Assembly (NCBI RefSeq): GCF_003050935.1
Contig: NZ_QAOX01000008.1
Span: 1 to 64,000, forward strand
Origin: Luteibacter sp. OK325
GTDB taxonomy: Bacteria > Pseudomonadota > Gammaproteobacteria > Xanthomonadales > Rhodanobacteraceae
Length of the DNA stretch: 64,000 nt
Reading direction: 5' to 3'
The first letter of the stretch is position 1. Every line of letters starts with the position of its first letter. Below the pieces are notes generated by a model, which was not told the DNA's origin, ran no database searches, and was given only the letters and a program-made list of their open reading frames with translations. The translations under genes were made by a program, and so were the position numbers. This document shows, piece after piece, positions 44,704-52,416 of the stretch.

Positions 44704-45444
44704 TTAACCCACCTGTAGCAATTTCGATGCCGACTGGGCGTTGTCGTCGGCGGTCTTGATGGAACGGACCTGCATTTCGAATTCGCGTGACAGCGAAATC
44801 ATCTTCACCAGCACGTCGGAAGGGTTGACGTTGCTCGATTCGATCGTGCCGGAAACCACCCGGACATCGGCGTCCGCCTGGGGCGTGCTGCCGTCTTTCA
44901 TGTGCATGAGGCTGTCGCTGCCATAGGTCAGCTGGTCGTTACCGGGGTTCACCAGCTTGATGCGATCGGTCGTGGCGATCGTGGACGGCGATTCGCCAAG
45001 TGGAACGACGGAGATCGTGCCGTCGGTGCCGATCTTCACGCTGGACGCCTGCGGAATGGTGATCGGGCCGCCGCCACCCATGACGGCATTGCCACGCGCG
45101 TCCGTCAACAAACCGTCAGCGTCGATGCGCAGGTTGCCGGCACGGGTGTACCCCTCGTTACCGTCGGCACCCTGCACTGCAATCCAGCCGTCACCCTGCA
45201 CCGAGATATCAAGATCGTTGCCGGTCTGCATCTGCGCGCCGGGGGTCGTATCCCAACCCGTGCCCTGGGCTACGCCGTTGATACGCGTCTGCATGCCGTC
45301 GCCCTGGACCGGCAGGCTCTGGAACGCCGACAACTCCGACTTGAAGCCGGTGGTGTTGGCGTTGGCCAGATTGTGTGCCACTTCGTCCTGCGCGCGCATG
45401 ATCTGCGTGGCGCCGGTCATCGCGACATATACGGAGCGGTCCAT
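44704..45444 (-). CDS. flgF: Proximal rod protein FlgF
   Basis: 246 aa rod protein (SVYVAMTGATQIMRAQDEVAHNLANANTTGFKSEL; C-terminal SNVNPSDVLVKMISLSREFEMQVRSIKTADDNAQ). The shorter C-terminus compared with FlgG and its place between flgE and flgG identify it as FlgF. Confidence 0.95.
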   Translation of the reverse strand: MDRSVYVAMTGATQIMRAQDEVAHNLANANTTGFKSELSAFQSLPVQGDGMQTRINGVAQGTGWDTTPGAQMQTGNDLDISVQGDGWIAVQGADGNEGYTRAGNLRIDADGLLTDARGNAVMGGGGPITIPQASSVKIGTDGTISVVPLGESPSTIATTDRIKLVNPGNDQLTYGSDSLMHMKDGSTPQADADVRVVSGTIESSNVNPSDVLVKMISLSREFEMQVRSIKTADDNAQSASKLLQVG

Positions 45445-45510
45445 GGCGGAATCCCTGTTCGACGGCGAAGGTGTGCCGGCGCGGCCCGGAGGCCGCGCCG
45501 GCGGTCACGC

Positions 45511-46737
45511 TTAGTTGCGGATGTTGATGATGGTCTGGGTCAGCGTGTTATCGGTCGAGATGACCTGGGCGTTGGCCTGGTAGTTGCGCTGCGCCTTGAT
45601 CATGTTGACCAGCTGCGCCGTCAGGTCGGCCGTGTTCGATGCCTCGAGCGAGCCGGACTGCACGCTGCCGACATCGCCGGAGTTCGCCACGCCCTGGACC
45701 GCCTGGCCCGAGTCCGAGGACGCCGCCCAGTTGGTGTCGTTGAGCTGGCGCAGGCCCTGGTTGTTGGCGAAGGTGGCGATGGCCAGCTGGCCGAGCGGCA
45801 CGCTTACGTTGTTGGAATACTTCGCCGAGACCGTACCGTCCTTGGCCACGTCGATGTTGGAGAACGTGCCGGCGGCGTAGCCGTCGTTCGAGACCGCCGT
45901 GGTCGACGACGAGTCGCCAAACTGGGTGACCTTGCTCATGTCGACGGTGAGATTGATCGGCGCGGCACCGGGGTTCGGCGAAACGGCACCGTAGTTGAGC
46001 TTGCCGCCGGCCGGGGTGACGATCGCACCGCCCGCACTGAAGGTCATCTGCTGGGCCGTACCGATTTCGGTACCGTCGACAGTCATGTGGGTATTCCACG
46101 TGTTCGGATTGGTCGCATCCTTCACGTAGTACATGTTGACCGTATGCGAAGCGCCGAGGGAATCGAAGGCCTGGAAAGTCGACAGGGTGTTGTAGGTCTT
46201 GTCGTCGGTCGGATCGAACGCGCCACCGGTCGGCGCCGTGGCGCTCGCCGCCAGGTTCGCGGTCAGGCCGATCGCCGCCGACGCCTTGGCCGGGCTGGAA
46301 CCGGTGGTCAGCTTCAGGTCGGCCAGGCTGCTGATGTCGAAACCGCCATTGGCGGTCGGTGGGTAGACCTGCACGTTCTGGCCCGTCGCGTTGACGACGT
46401 TGCCGTTCTCATCGGGGTGAAAGTTGCCGGCGCGGCTATAGGAGTAGCCCGAGCCGTCACGCAGGGTGAAGAAGCCCGCACCGCTGATGGCGAAGTCGTA
46501 GGAGTTGCCGGTCTGGGTCGCGGCACCGTCGCTGAACTGCTGCGAGATGTTGGTCAGACGCACGCCGCTGCCGGCGACCTGGGCGGAAAGATTGTTCCCT
46601 GCCGCCGAGTAGACCTGCGAGAACTCGGCACGCGAGCCCTTGAAGCCGACAGTGTTGACGTTGGCGATGTTGTTCGCGGTGACTTCCAGGTCGGAAGACG
46701 CCGCATTGATGCCGCTTAGGGCGATGTCGAATGGCAT
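45511..46737 (-). CDS. flgE: Flagellar hook protein FlgE
   Basis: 408 aa hook subunit. N-terminus SGINAASSDLEVTANNIANVNTVGFK, hook core with Gly/Thr-rich variable domain, C-terminus TADLTAQLVNMIKAQRNYQANAQVISTDN. It is exported and polymerises under the FlgD cap. The gene lies 21 bp after flgD. Confidence 0.96.
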   Translation of the reverse strand: MPFDIALSGINAASSDLEVTANNIANVNTVGFKGSRAEFSQVYSAAGNNLSAQVAGSGVRLTNISQQFSDGAATQTGNSYDFAISGAGFFTLRDGSGYSYSRAGNFHPDENGNVVNATGQNVQVYPPTANGGFDISSLADLKLTTGSSPAKASAAIGLTANLAASATAPTGGAFDPTDDKTYNTLSTFQAFDSLGASHTVNMYYVKDATNPNTWNTHMTVDGTEIGTAQQMTFSAGGAIVTPAGGKLNYGAVSPNPGAAPINLTVDMSKVTQFGDSSSTTAVSNDGYAAGTFSNIDVAKDGTVSAKYSNNVSVPLGQLAIATFANNQGLRQLNDTNWAASSDSGQAVQGVANSGDVGSVQSGSLEASNTADLTAQLVNMIKAQRNYQANAQVISTDNTLTQTIINIRN

Positions 46738-46758
46738 GGTGGAGGTTCCTTGCTGGAG

Positions 46759-47406
46759 TTACAGGATTTGCGCGATCTGGCTGAGCAGGGCGCCGCCGAA
46801 GCCGGCCACCTGCACGTAGGTTCCATCGGTACCCGAAGCACCGACGCCTTCCACCTTTCCGCGAACGAAGGTATCGATCGCCGTGCCGCCGGAAGTTGCG
46901 GACATCTGGTAAACGCCGTCGGGCAGCTGCGTGCCGTCATCGGACTTGCCATCCCAGTCGAACTTGGCGAGGCCGGCGTCCGGCTGGCCAAGGTCGATCG
47001 TGCGGACGACGTTGCCCGCGGTGTCCTTGATCTGCACGTTGACGTAGGTACCGGAGGTGCCCACGTTCACCGCACCGCTGAGTGCGGAATCCTCGAGCTT
47101 GCCTGCGGTCGAGGGCACCAGCACTTCCTGGCCCACGAGCGCCGCGGCGCGCACGAACTGGTCACCGGTGAGGCCGGAGGCCAGCGTATCGAAGGAGCTC
47201 TGCAATTCCTGCGTGGCCGCTACCTGTGAGAACTGCGCCATCTGGGCCACCATCTGGGTGGAGTCCATCGGCTTGGTCGGATCCTGGTTGGTCATCTGGG
47301 TGACCATGAGCTTGAGGAAATCCGACTGGCTCAGCGTCTGCTGCTGCAGCTGGCCGGTCGATGTATTCGTGCTTGAAGAACCGCTACCGCTGACGGAGTC
47401 GACCAT
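46759..47406 (-). CDS. flgD: Hook cap protein FlgD
   Basis: 215 aa. A Ser/Thr/Gln-rich N-terminus leads into the conserved LSQSDFLKLMVTQMTNQDPTKPMDSTQMVAQMAQFS motif, then an FlgD immunoglobulin-like region (IDLGQPDAGLAKFDWDGKSDDGTQLPDGVYQM). It scaffolds hook growth. Confidence 0.95.
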   Translation of the reverse strand: MVDSVSGSGSSSTNTSTGQLQQQTLSQSDFLKLMVTQMTNQDPTKPMDSTQMVAQMAQFSQVAATQELQSSFDTLASGLTGDQFVRAAALVGQEVLVPSTAGKLEDSALSGAVNVGTSGTYVNVQIKDTAGNVVRTIDLGQPDAGLAKFDWDGKSDDGTQLPDGVYQMSATSGGTAIDTFVRGKVEGVGASGTDGTYVQVAGFGGALLSQIAQIL

Positions 47407-47415
47407 GAGAATTCC

Positions 47416-47829
47416 TTACTTGCCGAGGTCAAGCGTCTTCTGCATGAGCTGCTTTGCGCTGTTCATGACTTCGACGTTGTTCTGATAGGAGCGCGACGCA
47501 GAGATCATGTTGACCAGCTCGTCGACCGTGTTGACGTTGCTTGAATAGACGTTGCCGTTCGCGTCTGCGAGCGGATTGGAGGGCTCGTACCGCGCCTGGA
47601 TCGGGGCCTGGCTCTCGGTAATCCCGAGCGTGCGCACGCCACCGCTTTCCATCTGCCCGTTGACCTGCTGCTGCACGGCCGAAAAAAGCGGCTGCTTCGC
47701 GTGGTACGCACCGGCCTCGCTGCTGGCGATGCTGTCGGCGTTGGCCATGTTGCTGGCCGTGGTATTGAGTCGGGCCGACTGCGCCGCCATGCCGGAACCG
47801 GCGACGTCGAAGATCTTGAGCAGGCTCAT
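47416..47829 (-). CDS. flgC: Proximal rod protein FlgC
   Basis: 137 aa: FDVAGSGMAAQSARLNTTASNMANADS at the N-terminus and YSSNVNTVDELVNMISASRSYQNNVEVMNSAKQLM at the C-terminus. The ATG overlaps the flgB stop (ATGA). Confidence 0.96.
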   Translation of the reverse strand: MSLLKIFDVAGSGMAAQSARLNTTASNMANADSIASSEAGAYHAKQPLFSAVQQQVNGQMESGGVRTLGITESQAPIQARYEPSNPLADANGNVYSSNVNTVDELVNMISASRSYQNNVEVMNSAKQLMQKTLDLGK

Positions 47830-48245
47830 GAGCTGGTTCCTGAAATGGCCATGCGCATGGCATGGATCGACGAGGTGATGAAGCTGAGCGACGCCTGGTA
47901 GTGGATGGCGTTGGCGGCGAACTGCGCCTGTTCAACCTGGGTGTCGACCGTGTTGCCGTCCATCGTGGGCTGGGTCTGCACGCGATAAGCGAGCTTGTCG
48001 GCGTCCGCGGCGGCGAACGCCGGGTTGCCGCCGATATGACCCGCCTCGGTCGCCGTCATCTGCAACCCAGTGCCGTCGCCCGTGCCGCTCGCGGCAGTCA
48101 TCACCTTGCGAAAATCGAGGTCGCGCGCGAGAAAGCCCGGCGTGTCGGCATTGGCCAGGTTCGACGAAATGACTTCCGCACGGCGCTGCCACAGGCCAAG
48201 GGCCTGCGCGTGATTGCCTAATAGCGGATCTGGTTTGTCGATCAT
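47826..48245 (-). CDS. flgB: Proximal rod protein FlgB
   Basis: 139 aa: ALGLWQRRAEVISSNLANADTPGFLARDLDF and a C-terminal NAIHYQASLSFITSSIHAMRMAI helix, both typical. It is the first gene of the flgB-to-flgL operon, 37 bp after the -12 element of a sigma54 promoter. Confidence 0.95.
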   Translation of the reverse strand: MIDKPDPLLGNHAQALGLWQRRAEVISSNLANADTPGFLARDLDFRKVMTAASGTGDGTGLQMTATEAGHIGGNPAFAAADADKLAYRVQTQPTMDGNTVDTQVEQAQFAANAIHYQASLSFITSSIHAMRMAISGTSS

Positions 48246-48281
48246 GGGTTTGGCCCCTCGTTAGCTTGGCCCGAGGGGTTG

Positions 48282-48297
48282 AGCAAGAGCCGTGCCA
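48282..48297 (-). promoter_or_regulatory. Sigma54 promoter of the flgB operon
   Basis: Minus strand TGGCAC-GGCTC-TTGCT: exact -24 box and correct GG/GC spacing, 37-52 bp before the flgB ATG. It lies downstream of two hairpins that separate it from cheV. Confidence 0.88.
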
Positions 48298-48317
48298 CGC
48301 CCGAACCAGACATGCGA

Positions 48318-48337
48318 AACGGCGCCGTGGCGCCGTT
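48318..48337. terminator. Hairpin between cheV and flgB
   Basis: AACGGCGCC-GT-GGCGCCGTT, perfect 9-bp arms. On the minus strand it is followed only by TTTCG, so it would be a weak intrinsic terminator for cheV at best. Confidence 0.4.
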
Positions 48338-48363
48338 CTCGGTGGTTCGATGGGGGTTTTTCG

Positions 48364-48393
48364 GGTAAGGCGCCGGAATTCCGGCGCCTTACC
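48364..48393. terminator. Perfect 30-bp palindrome after cheV
   Basis: A fully symmetric 30-bp palindrome, half-site GGTAAGGCGCCGGAA, centred in the 194-bp cheV-flgB gap. It begins 46 bp after the cheV stop. There is no T tract on either side in the transcribed direction; it is a probable transcript-end structure, though a protein site cannot be excluded. Confidence 0.5.
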
Positions 48394-48439
48394 GCATCGC
48401 GTCGGCGACGGATGACCGTCGCCGGCGACCAGGCCGGTA

Positions 48440-49357
48440 TCAGGTCGGCAGGAGGTCGAGCACCGCGGTGGCGAGGATGTCCGGCTGGAACTTGGCGATG
48501 AACTTGTCCGCACCGACGCGGGCCACCATCGCCTCGTTGAAGACGCCGCTCAGCGAGCTATGGAGGAGCACCTTCGTATGGCGCAGCTGGGGGTCTTCCC
48601 GGATGGCGCGGGTCAGCGCGTAGCCATCCATCAAGGGCATTTCGATGTCGGAAACGACCAGGTCGACGCGGTCCTGGACCGGCCCCGTGGTCATGCTGCG
48701 CAACTGCTCAAGGCCTTCCCGCCCGTCCTTGGCGATCACGCATTCGAGGTCCATCTTGCGGAACAGGTCCACCAGCTGCGTGCGGGCCACGGCCGAATCG
48801 TCGACCACCAGCACGCGGCGGTTGCCGCCCTGCTGCACGTGTGCCGCCTGCTGCACGCGGTCGGAAAGCTGTACCAACGGGGGCGAGACCGAAGCCAGTA
48901 CCTGCTCGACGTCCACGACAGCGAGCAGTTCGCCGTCCAGCCGGGTCACGGCGTTGACCCGGGCGCCGTAGCCGAGAGCGGCCGGCGGAGCGGTCAGGTT
49001 GGCCCCGTCCACATGGACGATGCGATCGACATCGGAGACCAGGAAACCCTGCACCGACAGATTGAACTCGGTAACGATCAGATGCGCGCTGTCGACGCTG
49101 GCCAGCGGCGGATAGCCCATGGCGGCGGCCAGGTCGATCACCGGGATGGTACTGCCGCGGTAGTCGAAGCTGCCCGCGACCAGGGCATGCATGCTCGGCA
49201 TGCGCTCCAGCCGCGGCCGGCGAAGCACCTCGCGTACTTTGAACACGTTGATGCCGAATGCCTGGCGGTCGCCCAGGCGGAACAGCAGCATGGCCACACG
49301 GTTATGGCCCGCCAGGCGGGTAAAGGTTTCCACGGTGTCGAGCAGCGGTCGGGCCAT
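48440..49357 (-). CDS. cheV: Chemotaxis coupling/response-regulator protein CheV
   Basis: 305 aa: an N-terminal CheW domain (AFGINVFKVREVLRRPRLERMP, VAGSFDYRGSTIPVIDLAAAMG) and a C-terminal receiver domain with acidic pair (LVVDDSAVARTQL) and phosphoacceptor Asp (VVSDIEMPLMDGYAL). CheV couples receptors to CheA and may buffer phosphate. The start is at MARPLLDTVETF; the long reading to 50737 is a shadow of the divergent chemoreceptor gene. Confidence 0.94.
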   Translation of the reverse strand: MARPLLDTVETFTRLAGHNRVAMLLFRLGDRQAFGINVFKVREVLRRPRLERMPSMHALVAGSFDYRGSTIPVIDLAAAMGYPPLASVDSAHLIVTEFNLSVQGFLVSDVDRIVHVDGANLTAPPAALGYGARVNAVTRLDGELLAVVDVEQVLASVSPPLVQLSDRVQQAAHVQQGGNRRVLVVDDSAVARTQLVDLFRKMDLECVIAKDGREGLEQLRSMTTGPVQDRVDLVVSDIEMPLMDGYALTRAIREDPQLRHTKVLLHSSLSGVFNEAMVARVGADKFIAKFQPDILATAVLDLLPT

Positions 49358-49392
49358 GACGTGCGGGGCATCTACAGAAGGTGTCGCGGAGC

Positions 49393-49419
49393 GTATCGGC
49401 GGGATCGGGCGTTTCTGTA
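49393..49419 (-). promoter_or_regulatory. Candidate sigma28 promoter of cheV
   Basis: Minus strand -10 GCCGATAC, 11-bp spacer, -35 TACAGAAA. The -10 is near-consensus and the -35 is weak. It lies 36-62 bp before the cheV ATG. Confidence 0.4.
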
Positions 49420-49429
49420 GGCGCGGCGA

Positions 49430-49445
49430 TGGCACGCCGATTGCA
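49430..49445 (+). promoter_or_regulatory. Sigma54 promoter of the chemoreceptor-flgA pair
   Basis: Plus strand TGGCAC-GCCGA-TTGCA, a perfect -24/-12 match. The predicted start of transcription is about 50 bp before the chemoreceptor ATG. It overlaps the divergent cheV control region. Confidence 0.88.
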
Positions 49446-49507
49446 TGACTCAAGTCCTGAGGCTCCCGACCGATTAAGAGGGGCGACCATCCGATGAAAG
49501 CGAAATC

Positions 49508-50815
49508 ATGACCCTCCTCTGGAGCCAGCACGTCCGCCTCCTCGCCCACGCCGCCGCCCAGGGCGATGCGGCGCGCGTTCGCGCCCTCTCCGCACAGTAT
49601 CCGGCCGCGGCCAGCGCCCTCGGCGCGCTGCTCAAGCCCGCCGAACCGCGCACCGCCCCGGCGACGACTATCCAGGCTATCGAGCAGCAGGGCATGGTCT
49701 TGACCAACGCCCAGGCACTCGGCGGCACCTTGCTGGAACTGGGCAAGGTGGTCGAAGGTGCCCGCGATACCGCCGGTCGTTTGACGGAAGCCAGTGCCAG
49801 GATTTCGACGGCGCTCGACCAGGCCCACGCCGGTGCCACCGGCATGGGCAACTCGGGCAGCCAGGGGCAGGCCACGGCGGGCGACCTCGACGGCCAGCTG
49901 CGCTTGCTGCGCAGCGCCCTGTCGGGCATGAGCCGCAACCACGCGCAGTTCTCCGAATACTTCACCGCGATCCGCAAGCTCACCGCGACGGTGCAGGACA
50001 TCGCCCACCAGACCAACCTGGTCGCACTGAACGCCGCGATCGAAGCGGCACGCGCCGGTGAAGCGGGCCGAGGCTTCGCGGTCGTCGCCGACGAGGTGAA
50101 GCAGCTCGCTGAAAAGACCACCCAGGCCACCGCCGAAATCGACCAGACCACCGAGGCTGTCGGCCAGTTCGCCGGTCAGCTCGACGATGCCGTGCAGAAC
50201 AGCCTGCGCCGCCTCGACCAGACCCAGTCCGGTATCGCCGGCATCCAGGCCTCGATGGGGCGCGTCGACGAAGCCGCACGCGGTGCGCGCGGCAATATCG
50301 ACGCGGCGCGTGAAGGCATGGGCGCGCTGCAGGGCCGTATCGCCGCGATCCAGGCCACCCAGGCCACGCTCGGCCGCGTGGCCAACGAAGCCCGCCGCCA
50401 GGCCGACGCCGCTGCACGAGCGGCGGTCCTTGCGCATCGCCTCGGCCTGAGCCGACTGGAAACCGAGGGCGATCTCGACGCTGCCAGCCTCAGCCAGATG
50501 ATCCGTGAAGCCAGCCAGGGCCTGCGCTACGCCGTGGAGCTCGCCTCGCGCGACCCGGCCGGCCTCGACCGTCGCTGGCTCGACACCACACCGCTGATGC
50601 GCTGTATCGACCAGTTCCGCACGCGTCGTCCGGACAGCTCGGCCGACGGTATCCGTGCGGCCGGCGAACGTTTCACGGTGCTCGCCTCGCAGTACGCGAT
50701 CACGTTGGGCGAAGGCCGCCACGCCGACGCCAGCCACATGGTGGCCGACCTGAACCGGGAACTGGACGCGATCACCCAGGGCCTGTCCGCGTCGCTGGCG
50801 GAACGCGCCGCGTGA
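49508..50815 (+). CDS. Soluble methyl-accepting chemotaxis protein
   Basis: 435 aa chemoreceptor without membrane helices or HAMP. An N-terminal about 55-residue helical stretch of unknown function precedes a long coiled-coil signalling domain; the hairpin tip ([32 protein letters not shown], about 166-198) is canonical. The C-terminal about 100 residues after [12 protein letters not shown] are helical with no recognised sensor motif (no clear CZB or heme-PAS). It is expected to sit in a cytoplasmic or pole-associated array with CheW/CheA. It has its own sigma54 promoter and its stop overlaps the flgA start (GTGA). Confidence 0.9.
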   Translation: MTLLWSQHVRLLAHAAAQGDAARVRALSAQYPAAASALGALLKPAEPRTAPATTIQAIEQQGMVLTNAQALGGTLLELGKVVEGARDTAGRLTEASARISTALDQAHAGATGMGNSGSQGQATAGDLDGQLRLLRSALSGMSRNHAQFSEYFTAIRKLTATVQDIAHQTNLVALNAAIEAARAGEAGRGFAVVADEVKQLAEKTTQATAEIDQTTEAVGQFAGQLDDAVQNSLRRLDQTQSGIAGIQASMGRVDEAARGARGNIDAAREGMGALQGRIAAIQATQATLGRVANEARRQADAAARAAVLAHRLGLSRLETEGDLDAASLSQMIREASQGLRYAVELASRDPAGLDRRWLDTTPLMRCIDQFRTRRPDSSADGIRAAGERFTVLASQYAITLGEGRHADASHMVADLNRELDAITQGLSASLAERAA

Positions 50816-51513
50816 ATCCTTCCGCCCTCGCCCGAGGCTTCACCATGACCACCCTGCTCGCCCTGCCTCTGGGCGTGGCGGCGACGCAGAGCGTGGACTC
50901 GGTGCGCACGGCGGCGGTGACCTGGCTACAGCAGAACCGCATCCTTCCCGGTGCACGCATGACCGCTGAAGCAGCTCCGCTCGACAGCCGCCTGCTTTTG
51001 GCGGACTGCCCCAAAGCTCTCGAATCCTCGCTTCCCGGCAACCGGCCACTCGGCGCACGGGCGAGCGTCGTGGTGCACTGCCCGGTGCCGGGCGGCTGGA
51101 CCGTGCGTGTGCCGGTTCGGGTCAGGATGTTTACCAACGTGCTCGTCACTACCCGGCCGCTCGCCCGCGGCGATGGCGTCGGTGCCGGTGACGTGCGCGC
51201 CGAGGAGCGCGACGTGACCAGCCTCGCCTATGGCTATGTCGCCGAGCTTGGTCAGATCGACGGCCGTTCCCTGGCCCGGCCACTCAGTGCCGGTACGGTG
51301 CTGACACCCGGCATGCTCGCCGGTCGCCAGGCCGTCCGTATCGGCGATTCGGTCAGCATGGAAGCCGGTGTCGAGGGCGTGGTCATCCATGCCAGTGGCG
51401 TGGCATTGGGCGCCGGCGACACCGGCACCCGCGTGAAGGTTCGCAACGCTTCATCCGGAAAGGTACTCGACGCCGTGGTTACCGGCCCCGGGACCGTTGC
51501 CGTGCTGCCATGA
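50812..51513 (+). CDS. flgA: P-ring assembly chaperone FlgA
   Basis: 233 aa. Sec signal peptide ([17 protein letters not shown]), a beta-rich N domain ([32 protein letters not shown]) with Cys residues, and a C-terminal SAF domain ([62 protein letters not shown]). It assists FlgI in the periplasm. The GTG start overlaps the chemoreceptor stop, an unusual coupling. Confidence 0.93.
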   Translation: MNPSALARGFTMTTLLALPLGVAATQSVDSVRTAAVTWLQQNRILPGARMTAEAAPLDSRLLLADCPKALESSLPGNRPLGARASVVVHCPVPGGWTVRVPVRVRMFTNVLVTTRPLARGDGVGAGDVRAEERDVTSLAYGYVAELGQIDGRSLARPLSAGTVLTPGMLAGRQAVRIGDSVSMEAGVEGVVIHASGVALGAGDTGTRVKVRNASSGKVLDAVVTGPGTVAVLP

Positions 51514-51555
51514 ACAAAATCCAAACCCGGTCACACTTCGCGGCCCAGGGCCAGT

Positions 51556-51582
51556 TAAAGTTCGCCGACAGACCGCCGATAA
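51556..51582 (+). promoter_or_regulatory. Sigma28 (FliA) promoter of flgM-flgN
   Basis: -35 TAAAGTTC, 11-bp spacer, -10 GCCGATAA: one base from the full consensus. It lies 34-61 bp before the flgM ATG and lets FliA drive its own inhibitor. Confidence 0.92.
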
Positions 51583-51616
51583 AGGGTTTGAAGGACACCA
51601 GCTCCGAGGAAACATC

Positions 51617-51922
51617 ATGACGACGACGATCAAACCAGGTATCCAGGCCCCGCAGCCCCAGGTGCAGCTCCGCACCCAGAACCAGGCCGCAGGCTCCGCC
51701 GCCTCGACTCAGGGCGCCAGCACCGTGCGCCCGAGCGACGACAGCGTCAAGATCACTGACTCGGCCAAGGCGCTCGACGCCGCCAGCCGCGGTGATGGCA
51801 TCGACAGCAAGCGTGTGGATGAAATCCGCAGCAAGCTCGCCGACGGCACCTACAAGCCTGATTCCCAGGCCATCGCGAGCAAGTTTCTTGCGATGGAAGG
51901 CCAGATCGGCGGCAAGGCATGA
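51617..51922 (+). CDS. flgM: Anti-sigma28 factor FlgM
   Basis: 101 aa. A Gln/Ala/Pro-rich disordered N-terminus and a C-terminal FliA-binding helical region (DSVKITDSAKALDAASRGDGIDSKRVDEIRSKLADGTYKPDSQAIASKFL). It holds FliA inactive until exported through the completed hook. GAGGAAAC lies before the ATG. A sigma28 promoter precedes it. Confidence 0.94.
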   Translation: MTTTIKPGIQAPQPQVQLRTQNQAAGSAASTQGASTVRPSDDSVKITDSAKALDAASRGDGIDSKRVDEIRSKLADGTYKPDSQAIASKFLAMEGQIGGKA

Positions 51923-52365
51923 CCGATTCGCTCGGCTCCGACTTCGACGCGGCCGTTCGTGCCGTCATGGGCGATCTCGCCCATGAGGTCGACGCGCTGC
52001 ACGCCACCCTGATCGACGAGCGCATGGCGCTCGACCAGGCTGACACGCATGCGCTCGACACGGTCAGCCGGTTGAAGGGCAAGCAGCTGGACCGCATTGA
52101 GAAGCTGGACGCGGAGCGTCGCCATCTTGGCGATGCCGCCGGCGTCGATACGCTGAACGATCCACGCTGGACGCACACGATCGAACGCCTGGTCGAGTGT
52201 CGCAGACTCAACGAAGTGAACGGCCGCATTGTCGGCCAGCGGATCGGCCACGTGCGCCAGGCGCTTGCGCTGCTCGCGGGCGATTCGCCGGGTGGCTCCA
52301 CCTACGGTCCGAACGGCGGCACGACACGGGTAAAACTGCGTTCCGCCACCATCGCGCAGGTTTGA
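51919..52365 (+). CDS. flgN: Flagellar chaperone FlgN
   Basis: 148 aa helical protein (LAHEVDALHATLIDERMALDQADTHALDTVSRLKGKQLDRIEKLD) with the FlgN pattern; chaperone for FlgK and FlgL. The ATG overlaps the flgM stop (ATGA). Position after flgM is standard. Confidence 0.92.
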   Translation: MTDSLGSDFDAAVRAVMGDLAHEVDALHATLIDERMALDQADTHALDTVSRLKGKQLDRIEKLDAERRHLGDAAGVDTLNDPRWTHTIERLVECRRLNEVNGRIVGQRIGHVRQALALLAGDSPGGSTYGPNGGTTRVKLRSATIAQV

Positions 52366-52416
52366 TCCCACTCAAACAATTCCCCACGCTCACCCAGACG
52401 GCGCACCAACAAAGCA

